Source of the DNA: Streptomyces mayonensis
GTDB lineage: Bacteria > Actinomycetota > Actinomycetes > Streptomycetales > Streptomycetaceae
DNA length: 64,000 nt
Reading direction: 5' to 3'
Assembly (NCBI RefSeq): GCF_018982965.1
Contig: NZ_JACBYP010000024.1
Coordinates: 18,314-82,313, forward strand
The notes under the pieces were generated by a model. The model was not told where the DNA came from and made no database searches. It was given only the letters and a program-made list of their open reading frames with translations. Position numbers and translations under genes: made by a program. Below are positions 8,139-16,517 of the stretch, piece by piece. Within the stretch, counting starts at the first letter, position 1; each line of letters starts with the position of its first letter.

Positions 8139-9187
8139 CGAGGCTCATTCCGTCGCCGGTCGTCGTGGACATCCGCGCGGGTGCCCTCGACGACCTGGGG
8201 GACGTGCTCGCCGACGAGCGCATCTCCCACTCGGGCAAGCTCGCCGTGGCCGTCAGCGGCGGCTCCGGTGCCCGGCTGCGCGAGCGCGTCGCCCCGTCCC
8301 TGCCCGGCGCCGACTGGTTCGAGGTCGGCGGCGGCACCCTGGACGACGCGATCAAGCTGGCCGGTGCCATGAAGGGCGGCCACTACGACGCGGTCGTCGG
8401 TCTCGGCGGCGGCAAGATCATCGACTGCGCCAAGTTCGCCGCGGCACGCGTCGGACTGCCACTGGTCGCCGTGCCCACCAACCTGGCGCACGACGGTCTG
8501 TGCTCGCCGGTCGCCACCCTCGACAACGACGCGGGCCGCGGCTCCTACGGCGTACCGAACCCGATCGCCGTCGTGATCGACCTGGACGTCATCCGCGCCG
8601 CCCCGGCCCGCTTCGTGCGCGCCGGCATCGGCGACGCCGTCTCCAACGTCTCCGCGATCGCGGACTGGGAGCTGGCCAACCGGGTCAAGGGCGAGCGCAT
8701 CGACGGCCTGGCCGCCGCGATGGCCCGCCAGGCCGGCGAGGCCGTGCTCCGCCACCCCGGCGGCATCGGCGACAACGAGTTCCTCCAGGTGCTGGCCGAG
8801 GCGCTGGTCCTCAGCGGCATCGCCATGTCGGTCTCCGGCGACTCGCGGCCGTCCTCGGGCGCCTGCCACGAGATCAACCACGCCTTCGACCTCCTCTTCC
8901 CCGAGCGCGCGGCCGCCCACGGCGAGCAGTGCGGGATGGGCGCGGCCTTCGCGATGTACCTGCGCGGGGCCCACGAGGAGTCCGTCCACATGGCCGAGGT
9001 GCTGCGCCGGCACGGTCTCCCGGTCCTGCCGGAGGAGATCGGATTCACGCCCGGGGAGTTCGTCCGGGCCGTGGAGTTCGCCCCGCAGACCCGCCCGGGC
9101 CGCTACACGATCCTCGAGCACCTCGACCTGAAAACCAACCAGATCAAGGACCTGTACGCCGACTATGTCAAGGCCATCGGTAGCTGA
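8126..9187 (+). CDS. Iron-containing alcohol dehydrogenase, sn-glycerol-1-phosphate dehydrogenase-like
   Basis: A 353-residue enzyme starting at GTG 8126 (Shine-Dalgarno AGGGCAGGGAG). The nucleotide-binding loop is GLGGGKIIDCAKF. The segment VPTNLAHDGLCSPVATL and the metal-binding regions GIGDAVSN, ACHEINHAFD and AAHGEQCGMG fit the G1PDH/AraM branch, which reduces dihydroxyacetone phosphate to sn-glycerol-1-phosphate. Co-occurrence with a nucleotidyltransferase and two CDP-alcohol transferases suggests that its polyol phosphate is activated as a CDP-alcohol. A different 3-carbon or 5-carbon keto-phosphate substrate cannot be excluded. Confidence 0.85.
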   Translation: MPVLTRLIPSPVVVDIRAGALDDLGDVLADERISHSGKLAVAVSGGSGARLRERVAPSLPGADWFEVGGGTLDDAIKLAGAMKGGHYDAVVGLGGGKIIDCAKFAAARVGLPLVAVPTNLAHDGLCSPVATLDNDAGRGSYGVPNPIAVVIDLDVIRAAPARFVRAGIGDAVSNVSAIADWELANRVKGERIDGLAAAMARQAGEAVLRHPGGIGDNEFLQVLAEALVLSGIAMSVSGDSRPSSGACHEINHAFDLLFPERAAAHGEQCGMGAAFAMYLRGAHEESVHMAEVLRRHGLPVLPEEIGFTPGEFVRAVEFAPQTRPGRYTILEHLDLKTNQIKDLYADYVKAIGS

Positions 9188-9944
9188 ACTACGCCCGGTC
9201 GTCCATCCCGCGGGAGTCAAGGACCGGCGCAGCGGTGAGCACTGGGCGGGACGCCTCTACATGCGTGAGGTCTCGCTGCGGATCGACCGCTACCTGGTGA
9301 ACACCAGGATCACCCCCAACCAGCTCACGTACCTGATGACCGTCTGCGGCGTCCTGGCCGCCCCGGCACTGCTCGTGCCGGGCATACCGGGCGCCGTGCT
9401 CGGCGTCGTCGCGGTCCAGCTCTACCTGCTGCTGGACTGCGTCGACGGGGAGATCGCCCGCTGGAAGAAGCAGTACTCGCTCGGCGGCGTCTACCTGGAC
9501 CGGGTCGGCGCCTACCTCACCGACGCCGCCGTCCTGGTCGGCCTCGGCCTGCGCGCCGCCGACCTCTGGGGCACCGGCCGCATCGACTGGCTGTGGGCCT
9601 TCCTCGGCACCCTGGCCGCGCTCGGCGCCATCCTCATCAAGGCCGAGACCGACCTGGTGGGCGTCGCCCGGCACCAGGCCGGCATGGAGCCGGTCAAGGA
9701 GGCCGCCTCCGAGATCCGCTCCTCCGGCATGGCACTGGCCCGCCGGGCCGCCGGGGCGCTCAAGTTCCACCGGCTGATCCTCGGCATCGAGGCGTCCCTG
9801 CTGATCCTCGTCCTCGCCATCGTCGACCAGGCGCGCGGCGACCTGTTCTTCACCCGCCTCGGCACCGCCGTACTCGCCGGCATCGCGCTGCTGCAGACGC
9901 TGCTGCACCTGGTGTCCGTCCTCGCCTCCAGCAGGCTGAAGTGA
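9165..9944 (+). CDS. CDP-alcohol phosphatidyltransferase family protein with variant motif
   Basis: A 259-residue membrane protein overlapping the previous gene by 23 bases. The family motif is D91-C-V-D94-G95-E-I-A98-R99, then G108-G109 and D112, but the fourth Asp, expected at position 116, is Ala (LDRVGAY). That Asp is regarded as the catalytic base in characterised members. The protein may use another base, bind substrate without catalysis, or act with the intact enzyme at 5563-7389. Several hydrophobic segments follow. I chose ATG 9165 because the N-terminus then carries the conserved pre-motif region up to ITPNQLTYLM. Confidence 0.8.
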   Translation: MSRPSVAELRPVVHPAGVKDRRSGEHWAGRLYMREVSLRIDRYLVNTRITPNQLTYLMTVCGVLAAPALLVPGIPGAVLGVVAVQLYLLLDCVDGEIARWKKQYSLGGVYLDRVGAYLTDAAVLVGLGLRAADLWGTGRIDWLWAFLGTLAALGAILIKAETDLVGVARHQAGMEPVKEAASEIRSSGMALARRAAGALKFHRLILGIEASLLILVLAIVDQARGDLFFTRLGTAVLAGIALLQTLLHLVSVLASSRLK

Positions 9945-10825
9945 GCGGGGCCATGAAGGTCGGCGCGGTCGTCATCACGATGGGCAACCGTCCCGAGGAA
10001 CTGCGTGCCCTGCTCGACTCGGTCGCCAAGCAGGACGGCGACCCGGTCCAGGTGGTCGTGGTCGGCAACGGCGCGCCCGTCCCGGAGGTCCCGGACGGCG
10101 TGCGCACCGTCGAACTGCCCGAGAACCTGGGCATCCCCGGCGGCCGCAACGTCGGCATCGAGGCCTTCGGCCCGGACGGACGGGACGTCGACGTCCTGCT
10201 CTTCCTCGACGACGACGGCCTCCTCGCCCGCACCGACACGGCCGAGCTGTGCCGGGAGGCGTTCGCGGCCGACGACGAGCTGGGCATCATCAGCTTCCGC
10301 ATCGCCGACCCGGACACCGGCGAGACCCAGCGCCGGCACGTGCCGCGGCTGCGCGCGTCCGACCCGATGCGCTCCTCCCGGGTCACCACCTTCCTCGGCG
10401 GCGCCAACGCCGTACGCACCCGCGTCCTCGCCCAGGTCGGCGGGCTGCCGGACGCCTTCTTCTACGCCCACGAGGAGACCGACCTCGCCTGGCGGGCCCT
10501 CGACGGGGGCTGGATGATCGACTACCGGTCGGACATGGTGCTCAACCACCCCACGACCGCCCCCTCCCGGCACGCCGTCTACCACCGCATGGTCGCCCGC
10601 AACCGCGTCTGGCTCGCCCGCCGCAACCTCCCCGCGCTCCTGATCCCGGTCTACCTCGGCGTCTGGATGCTGCTGACCCTGCTGCGCCGCCCCTCGCGGC
10701 CTGCGCTGAAGGCCTGGTTCGGCGGTTTCCGCGAGGGCTGGTCGACCCCGTGCGGCCCCCGCCGGCCCATGAGGTGGCGTACGGTGTGGCGGCTGACCCG
10801 GCTGGGCCGGCCCCCGGTGATCTGA
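9941..10825 (+). CDS. Glycosyltransferase family 2 protein
   Basis: A ~294-residue GT-A glycosyltransferase starting at GTG 9941, which overlaps the upstream stop; ATG 9953 is an in-frame alternative. Visible motifs are VVVVGNGAP, the acceptor/donor loop ENLGIPGGRNVG, the metal-binding FLDDDG and the ETDLAWR motif typical of rhamnosyl- and galactofuranosyl-transferase-like GT2 enzymes. A hydrophobic stretch near the C-terminus (IPVYLGVWMLLTLL) suggests membrane association. It probably adds a sugar to the product of the neighbouring CDP-alcohol enzymes before export. Confidence 0.87.
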   Translation: MSGAMKVGAVVITMGNRPEELRALLDSVAKQDGDPVQVVVVGNGAPVPEVPDGVRTVELPENLGIPGGRNVGIEAFGPDGRDVDVLLFLDDDGLLARTDTAELCREAFAADDELGIISFRIADPDTGETQRRHVPRLRASDPMRSSRVTTFLGGANAVRTRVLAQVGGLPDAFFYAHEETDLAWRALDGGWMIDYRSDMVLNHPTTAPSRHAVYHRMVARNRVWLARRNLPALLIPVYLGVWMLLTLLRRPSRPALKAWFGGFREGWSTPCGPRRPMRWRTVWRLTRLGRPPVI

Positions 10826-10923
10826 CAAGCTCGTACCCGAGAGCGTTCCGGCCCCGTCCGGGGCGACAGGTCCGTGCCGGGCCCGCGCGGCCGGGCATTT
10901 TTCGAAGACGAAAGTTTCCACCA

Positions 10924-11853
10924 GTGAGTGAGACAACGCACGACGGCACGGTCGCCATGACCAAGCCCGTGGCGCCCGACGAGGGCCTCACCCCGGCTCA
11001 GCTCGCCGCCCGGCACGGGCTGTCCGTGAGCGGTGCCCGACCGTCCCTCGTGGAGTACGTCCGTCAGCTCTGGGGGCGGCGGCACTTCATCCTGGCCTTC
11101 TCCCAGGCGAAGCTGACCGCCCAGTACAGCCAGGCCAAGCTCGGCCAGCTGTGGCAGGTGGCCACGCCGCTGCTGAACGCGCTCGTCTACTTCCTGATCT
11201 TCGGCCTGATCCTCAACGCGGGCCGCGGCATGCCGAAGGACGTCTACATCCCGTTCCTGGTGACGGGGGTGTTCGTCTTCACCTTCACCCAGTCCTCGGC
11301 GATGGCCGGCGTGCGTGCCATCTCCGGCAACCTCGGCCTGGTGCGGGCGCTGCATTTCCCGCGCGCCTCGCTGCCGGTGTCGTTCGCGCTGCAGCAGCTC
11401 CAGCAGCTGCTGGCCTCGATGATCGTGCTGTTCGCGGTGGTCATCGGTTTCGGCAGCTACCCCGCGCTGTCCTGGCTGCTGGTCGTGCCGGTGCTCGTCC
11501 TGCAGTTCCTCTTCAACGTGGGCCTCGCGCTGGTCGTGGCCCGGATGGGCGCCAAGACGCCGGACCTGGCCCAGCTGATGCCGTTCATCATGCGGACCTG
11601 GATGTACGCGTCGGGCGTGATGTTCTCCATCCCGATCATGCTGGAGGACAAGCCGGCCTGGCTGGCCGACGTGCTGCAGTGGAACCCGACCGCCGTCTAC
11701 ATGGACCTGATGCGCTTCGCGCTGATCGACGGGTACGGCTCCGGGAACCTGCCGCCGCACGTGTGGGCGGTCGCGCTCGGCTGGGCCGTGGCCCTCGCCG
11801 TGGGCGGCTTCGTGTACTTCTGGAAGGCTGAGGAGAGGTACGGCCGTGGCTGA
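10924..11853 (+). CDS. ABC-2 type exporter permease (Wzm/TagG-like)
   Basis: A 309-residue permease with six predicted membrane segments and the conserved N-terminal QAKLTAQYSQAKLGQLWQV-type entry helix of polysaccharide and teichoic-acid exporters. GTG 10924 gives a short Ser/Thr-rich N-terminus; ATG 10957 is an alternative. The stop overlaps the ATPase start by eight bases. It would form the membrane channel for a lipid-linked glycan or polyol-phosphate polymer. Confidence 0.88.
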   Translation: MSETTHDGTVAMTKPVAPDEGLTPAQLAARHGLSVSGARPSLVEYVRQLWGRRHFILAFSQAKLTAQYSQAKLGQLWQVATPLLNALVYFLIFGLILNAGRGMPKDVYIPFLVTGVFVFTFTQSSAMAGVRAISGNLGLVRALHFPRASLPVSFALQQLQQLLASMIVLFAVVIGFGSYPALSWLLVVPVLVLQFLFNVGLALVVARMGAKTPDLAQLMPFIMRTWMYASGVMFSIPIMLEDKPAWLADVLQWNPTAVYMDLMRFALIDGYGSGNLPPHVWAVALGWAVALAVGGFVYFWKAEERYGRG

Positions 11854-12631
11854 GCAGCAGGACGAGCGGGTGCCGACGGTCATCGCGGACGAACTGCACA
11901 TCGTCTACCGCGTCAACGGCGCCAAGACCGGCCGGGGCAGCGCGACCGCCGCCCTGAGCCGCATGCTCAGACGGGGCTCCGACGACGCGGCGCGGGGCGT
12001 GCGCAAGGTGCACGCCGTGCGCGGCGTCTCCTTCACCGCCTGGCGGGGCGAGGCCATCGGCCTGATCGGCTCCAACGGCTCCGGCAAGTCCACCCTGCTG
12101 CGGGCCATCGCCGGTCTGCTGCCCGCCGAGCGAGGCAAGGTCTACACCGACGGCCAGCCCTCCCTGCTCGGCGTCAACGCGGCCCTGATGAACGACCTGA
12201 CCGGCGAGCGGAACGTGATCCTCGGCGGTCTGGCCATGGGCATGACCCGTGAGCAGATCAAGGAGCGCTACCAGGACATCGTCGACTTCTCGGGCATCAA
12301 CGAGAAGGGCGACTTCATCACCCTGCCGATGCGCACGTACTCCTCCGGCATGGCCGCCCGGCTGCGGTTCTCCATCGCGGCAGCCAAGGACCACGACGTC
12401 CTCATGATCGACGAGGCGCTGGCCACCGGCGACCGGAAGTTCCAGACCCGCTCGGAGGAACGCATCCGGGAGTTGAAGAAGGAGGCCGGCACGGTCTTCC
12501 TGGTCAGTCACAACAACAAGTCCATCCGCGACACCTGCAACCGCGTCCTGTGGCTGGAACGCGGCGAACTGCGCATGGACGGCCCGACCGACGAGGTCCT
12601 CAAGGAGTACGAGAAGTTCACGGGCAAGTAG
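11846..12631 (+). CDS. ABC exporter ATPase (Wzt/TagH-like)
   Basis: A 261-residue ATPase. Walker A is GSNGSGKS (residues 75-82), the signature is YSSGMAARL, Walker B is VLMIDEALATGD and the H-loop is FLVSHNN. The signature SSGM and the EALATGD Walker B are characteristic of Wzt/TagH exporters of polysaccharides and teichoic acids. There is no long C-terminal carbohydrate-binding extension. GTG 11846 is preceded by AGGAGAGG. It is the last gene of the operon and is followed by a strong terminator. Confidence 0.93.
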   Translation: MAEQQDERVPTVIADELHIVYRVNGAKTGRGSATAALSRMLRRGSDDAARGVRKVHAVRGVSFTAWRGEAIGLIGSNGSGKSTLLRAIAGLLPAERGKVYTDGQPSLLGVNAALMNDLTGERNVILGGLAMGMTREQIKERYQDIVDFSGINEKGDFITLPMRTYSSGMAARLRFSIAAAKDHDVLMIDEALATGDRKFQTRSEERIRELKKEAGTVFLVSHNNKSIRDTCNRVLWLERGELRMDGPTDEVLKEYEKFTGK

Positions 12632-12990
12632 CCCGACACGCCGGGCCCTCGCCGCAACTGTTCCGGCGAGGGCCCGCGTCTGCAAAGGAAACGTCAACTC
12701 CTGGCGTTCCCAGGAATCTTGAACCCAATCGGTGTGTTGTTGTGATGTGCGGTGCCCCCCGACGGACGGCCGTCAGTTGTACAACGTAAGCTGTACCGGT
12801 CCCGATACGCGGCACATGGGGTGATAATGCCCGACACCCTCGTGCGGGCCTGTCGCGCGGGCAGCCGGGCGGCGTGTCCGAAATAGTGTGTATTGGGTAG
12901 GCAGTGTAGAACGGGAGATGTGACGGCAATGGCGACGGAAACTCCCCAGCTCCGCGAAGCGTGCGCCGTCCCGGCCCAGGGCAGCCCGCG
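12632..12990. other. Leader/promoter region of the hopanoid operon
   Basis: This 359-base stretch contains the terminator above and then no supported gene. It must contain the hopanoid promoter. A 10-base palindrome GTTGTACAAC lies at 12776-12785, and the AT-rich sequence TGATAAT (12822-12828) resembles a -10 element but has no convincing -35. A short frame beginning at 12929 is not in phase with hpnC and is probably not translated. Confidence 0.45.
12643..12675 (+). terminator. Strong hairpin terminator after the exporter operon
   Basis: A perfect 12-base-pair stem, GGGCCCTCGCCG (12643-12654) with CGGCGAGGGCCC (12664-12675), has a 9-base loop and begins 11 bases after the ATPase stop codon. 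It has no T-tract, as is usual for Streptomyces terminators. Confidence 0.85.
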
Positions 12991-13920
12991 ATGACGGTCA
13001 CCGACCCGGCGCAGGCCGCCGACCCCGAGCGCGCCACCCTCGCCAAGGCCGCGCACGAGAACTTCCCCGTCGCCCCCTTCTTCCTGCCCCGCGGCCGGCG
13101 CGCCGACCTCATGGCCGTCTACGGCTTCGCCCGCCTCGTCGACGACATCGGCGACGGAGACCTCGCCCCCGGCGGCGCCGACGCCCGCCTCCTCGGTGTC
13201 CCGGCCGAGCACGCCGACGACCGGCTGCGGATGCTGGACGCCTTCGAGGAGGACCTGCATCGTGTCTTCGGCGGTTCCGGCGGTTCCGGCGGTTCCGAAG
13301 GAGCCCCCCGCCACCCGCTGCTGCGCCGCCTGGTGCCCACCGCGCGCCGGTGCGCGCTGACACCCGAGCCGTTCCTCGGCCTGATCGCCGCCAACCGCCA
13401 GGACCAGCTGGTCGCGCGCTACGAGACCTACGACGACCTGCTCGCCTACTGCGAGCTGTCCGCCAACCCGGTCGGCCGTCTGGTCCTCGCGGTCACCGGC
13501 ACCTCGACACCCGAACGGATCCGCCGCTCCGACGCGGTCTGCACCGCCCTGCAGATCGTCGAGCACCTCCAGGACGTCGCCGAGGACCTCGGCCGGGACC
13601 GTGTCTACCTGCCCGCCGAGGACATGAAGCGTTTCCACGTCCAGGAGGAGGACCTGGCCGCCCCCACCGCCAACGCGTCGGTGCGCGCCCTGATCGCCTA
13701 CGAGGCCGGGCGCGCACGGGACCTGCTGAATGAAGGCGCCCCCCTGGTGGGTAGCGTTCACGGCAGGCTGCGCCTGTTGCTCGCGGGATTCGTGGCGGGG
13801 GGCCGAGCGGCGCTCCACGCGATCGCCGCGGCGGATCACGACGTACTTCCCGGCCCGCCCAAGCACGGCAAGGTCCAGTTGCTGCGCGAGGCGGGCGTGG
13901 TCCTGCGAGGAGAGGGGTGA
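12991..13920 (+). CDS. hpnC: Squalene synthase component HpnC
   Basis: A 309-residue all-alpha squalene/phytoene synthase fold. The first Asp-rich motif is DDIGD (51-55) and the second is QDVAED (194-199). With HpnD and HpnE it forms the three-enzyme bacterial route from farnesyl diphosphate to squalene; HpnC converts presqualene diphosphate to hydroxysqualene. ATG 12991 was chosen (AGGGCA upstream); an in-frame start ten codons earlier is possible. Residues ~94-103 are a GGS-repeat linker encoded by a 9-base tandem repeat. It is the first gene of the hopanoid operon and overlaps hpnD by four bases. Confidence 0.93.
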   Translation: MTVTDPAQAADPERATLAKAAHENFPVAPFFLPRGRRADLMAVYGFARLVDDIGDGDLAPGGADARLLGVPAEHADDRLRMLDAFEEDLHRVFGGSGGSGGSEGAPRHPLLRRLVPTARRCALTPEPFLGLIAANRQDQLVARYETYDDLLAYCELSANPVGRLVLAVTGTSTPERIRRSDAVCTALQIVEHLQDVAEDLGRDRVYLPAEDMKRFHVQEEDLAAPTANASVRALIAYEAGRARDLLNEGAPLVGSVHGRLRLLLAGFVAGGRAALHAIAAADHDVLPGPPKHGKVQLLREAGVVLRGEG

Positions 13921-14867
13921 TCGAGGCCGTGGAGTCGTCAGCGGACATGCCGGCACCGGTGCTCGCCGCCTACAGCTACTGCGAGGCCGTCACCGGCCGG
14001 CAGGCGCGCAACTTCGCCTACGGCATCCGGCTGCTGCCCACCCCCAAGCGGCGGGCGATGTCGGCGCTGTACGCGTTCTCGCGCCGCGTCGACGACATCG
14101 GCGACGGGGGACTGCCGGCCGACGTCAAGGTCGCCCGGCTGGAGGAGATCCGGGCGGTCCTCGCCCGGATCCACGAGGGCGCGGTCGACGAGGACGACAC
14201 CGACCCGGTCGCCGTCGCCCTCGCGCACGCGGCCCGGCAGTTCCCGATCCCGCTCGGCGGACTCGACGAGCTGATCGACGGCGTCCAGATGGACCTGCGC
14301 GGCGAGACGTACGAGACCTGGGACGACCTGAAGGTCTACTGCCGCTGCGTGGCGGGCGCCATCGGCCGCCTCTCGCTCGGCGTGTTCGGTACCGAACCGG
14401 GGGCGCGCGGCGCCGAGCGCGCCCCCGAGTACGCCGACACGCTGGGGCTCGCACTCCAGCTCACCAACATCCTGCGGGACGTCCGTGAGGACGCCGAGGC
14501 CGGCCGGACCTACCTGCCCGCCGACGACCTCGCCAAGTTCGGCTGCTCGGCCGGGTTCGAGGGGCCGAGACCGCCGGAGGGCTCCGACTTCACCGGACTC
14601 GTGCACTTCGAAGTGCGCCGGGCCCGCGCCCTTTTCGCCGAGGGCTACCGGCTGCTCCCCATGCTCGACCGGCGCAGCGGCGCGTGCGTGGCCGCCATGG
14701 CCGGCATCTACCGCCGCCTCCTCGACCGGATCGAGCGCGACCCGGAGGCGGTGCTGCGCGGCCGGGTCTCGCTCCCCGGACGCGAGAAGGCGTACGTCGC
14801 CGTGCGCGGCCTGTCCGGTCTCGACGCCCGGCACGTCACCCGGCGGACCGTCAGGAGGCGCGCCTGA
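13917..14867 (+). CDS. hpnD: Presqualene diphosphate synthase HpnD
   Basis: A 316-residue trans-isoprenyl diphosphate synthase-like enzyme that condenses two farnesyl diphosphates. The motifs are ALYAFSRRVDDIGD (DDIGD at 59-63), DGVQMDL, YCRCVAGAIGRLSLGVFG and NILRDVREDAEAGRTYLP. GTG 13917 overlaps the hpnC stop (GTGA), and its own stop overlaps the following small gene (ATGA), so translation is coupled along the operon. Confidence 0.94.
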   Translation: MIEAVESSADMPAPVLAAYSYCEAVTGRQARNFAYGIRLLPTPKRRAMSALYAFSRRVDDIGDGGLPADVKVARLEEIRAVLARIHEGAVDEDDTDPVAVALAHAARQFPIPLGGLDELIDGVQMDLRGETYETWDDLKVYCRCVAGAIGRLSLGVFGTEPGARGAERAPEYADTLGLALQLTNILRDVREDAEAGRTYLPADDLAKFGCSAGFEGPRPPEGSDFTGLVHFEVRRARALFAEGYRLLPMLDRRSGACVAAMAGIYRRLLDRIERDPEAVLRGRVSLPGREKAYVAVRGLSGLDARHVTRRTVRRRA

Positions 14868-15025
14868 TGGTCACCCCCGGCACACTCGACCCCTCCCGGT
14901 CACCCGGTGCTCCGGGTGCCGCACGGCGGGCAACCCTCCGGTGGCGGCCGGCGTCCCTGACTGAGACGGTCTGCCGTATGCCGGTCACACACCACGGCGA
15001 CCGGACAGGGAAGGGCGCACCATGA
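14867..15025 (+). CDS. Small DUF6380-like protein between hpnD and hpnE
   Basis: A 52-residue open frame. It starts at ATG 14867 with a near-perfect AGGAGG (14853-14858), overlaps the hpnD stop, and its TGA overlaps the hpnE ATG (15022). The segment RRATLRWRPASLTETVCR followed by HHGDRTG resembles the small Streptomyces family DUF6380 (recognition from memory, not searched). The perfect double coupling and strong ribosome binding site argue that it is translated. It has no membrane segment and one Cys. Its function is unknown; it may only relay ribosomes to hpnE or may bind the squalene enzymes. Confidence 0.65.
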   Translation: MVTPGTLDPSRSPGAPGAARRATLRWRPASLTETVCRMPVTHHGDRTGKGAP

Positions 15026-16458
15026 CGCAGGGCAACGGGACGGGCGACGGCGGGCAGCTCACGGACGTCTCCGCCCTGCGCCCGGGCGGGCACGCCGTCG
15101 TGGTCGGTGGCGGACTCGCCGGGGTCACCGCCGCACTCGCGCTCGCCGACGCCGGAGTGCGCGTCACCCTGCTCGAAGGGCGGCCGCGCCTGGGCGGGCT
15201 CGCCTTCTCCTTCCAGCGCGGCGGCCTCACCGTCGACAACGGTCAGCACGTGTACCTGCGCTGCTGCACCGCCTACCGCTGGTTCCTCGACCGGATCGGC
15301 GGCGCGGCGCTGGCGCCGGTGCAGGACCGTCTCGACGTGCCCGTTCTCGACCTGGAGCGGCCCGAGGGCAGACGGCTCGGCAGACTGCGGCGCGACGCGC
15401 TGCCCGTGCCCCTGCATCTGGGGCGCAGCCTGGCGGCCTACCCGCACCTCTCCCTCGCCGAACGCGCCTCGGTGGGGCGTGCCGCGCTCGCGCTCAAGGG
15501 GCTCGACCTCGCCGATCCGACCCTGGACACCCAGGACTTCGGCAGCTGGCTGACCGCGCACGGCCAGTCGGCGCGTACCGTCGAGGCCCTGTGGGACCTG
15601 GTCGGGGTCGCCACCCTCAACGCGGTCGCGGGCGACGCCTCGCTGGGGCTCGCCGCGATGGTGTTCAAGACCGGTCTGCTGTCCGACCCGGGAGCGGCCG
15701 ACATCGGATGGGCCCGTGTCCCGCTGGGTGAACTGCACGACCGGATGGCCCGCAGGGCGCTCGACTCCGCGGGCGTGCGTACCGAGGTCCGTACACGCGT
15801 CACCTCCGTCTCCAATAACGAGAACGGGGGCTGGAGCGTTCAGGTTCCCGGCGAGACGCTCGAAGCGGACGCGGTCGTCGTCGCCGTACCCCAGCGCGAG
15901 GCCCACGACCTGCTGCCCGACGGCGCGCTCGACGCTCCGGAAAATCTTCTGGCGATCGGCACCGCGCCGATCCTCAACATCCACGTGGTCTACGACCGCA
16001 AGGTGCTCGCGGCGCCGTTCCTCACGGCCCTCGGCACCCCCGTGCAATGGGTCTTCGACCGCACCGAGGCCTCCGGGCTGAAGGAGGGTCAGTACCTGGC
16101 GCTGTCGCAGTCGACGGCGCAGAACGAGATCGACGAGCCCGTGTCCGCGCTGCGCGAGCGGTACCTGCCCGAGCTGGAGCGGCTGCTGCCCCGCACCCGG
16201 GGTGCCGAGGTGAAGGACTTCTTCGTGACCAGGGAGCGCACCGCGACCTTCGCTCCCGCCCCCGGCGTCGGCCGCCTCAGGCCCGGCGCCCGCACCAAGG
16301 CACCCGGCCTCTACCTGGCCGGAGCGTGGACCGCCACCGGGTGGCCCGCGACCATGGAGAGTGCGGTTCGCAGCGGCGTCGGAGCGGCCGGCGCCGCGCT
16401 CGGCGCCCTGGGCCGGTCCCGCGGCATCCTCCCCGACTTCTTCGAGGAGGCGGCGTGA
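15022..16458 (+). CDS. hpnE: Hydroxysqualene dehydroxylase HpnE (FAD-dependent amine-oxidase family)
   Basis: A 478-residue flavoprotein. The dinucleotide-binding motif VVVGGGLAGVTAAL is at about residues 26-39, followed by LGGLAFSF and DNGQHVYLRCC. The C-terminal FAD motif is LYLAGAWTATGWPATMESAVRSG. HpnE reductively removes the hydroxyl of hydroxysqualene to yield squalene. ATG 15022 overlaps the stop of the 52-residue gene. The stop overlaps a possible GTG start of the next gene. Confidence 0.93.
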   Translation: MTQGNGTGDGGQLTDVSALRPGGHAVVVGGGLAGVTAALALADAGVRVTLLEGRPRLGGLAFSFQRGGLTVDNGQHVYLRCCTAYRWFLDRIGGAALAPVQDRLDVPVLDLERPEGRRLGRLRRDALPVPLHLGRSLAAYPHLSLAERASVGRAALALKGLDLADPTLDTQDFGSWLTAHGQSARTVEALWDLVGVATLNAVAGDASLGLAAMVFKTGLLSDPGAADIGWARVPLGELHDRMARRALDSAGVRTEVRTRVTSVSNNENGGWSVQVPGETLEADAVVVAVPQREAHDLLPDGALDAPENLLAIGTAPILNIHVVYDRKVLAAPFLTALGTPVQWVFDRTEASGLKEGQYLALSQSTAQNEIDEPVSALRERYLPELERLLPRTRGAEVKDFFVTRERTATFAPAPGVGRLRPGARTKAPGLYLAGAWTATGWPATMESAVRSGVGAAGAALGALGRSRGILPDFFEEAA

Positions 16459-16517
16459 AAGCCGACCCCCGTGGGACCGACTCCCGCACTCCCCCCACCC
16501 CCACTGGAGGAGAGACT

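Noticed and set aside
8126..9187. Evidence for archaeal-type prenyl-glycerol lipids beside the prenyl synthase
   Set aside because: No geranylgeranylglyceryl phosphate synthase-like gene is in the window; the neighbours point to CTP activation instead.
12777..12828. A sigma-70 type promoter for the hopanoid operon from TTGTAC and TGATAAT
   Set aside because: The spacing between the two elements is about 40 bases, far from 16-19.
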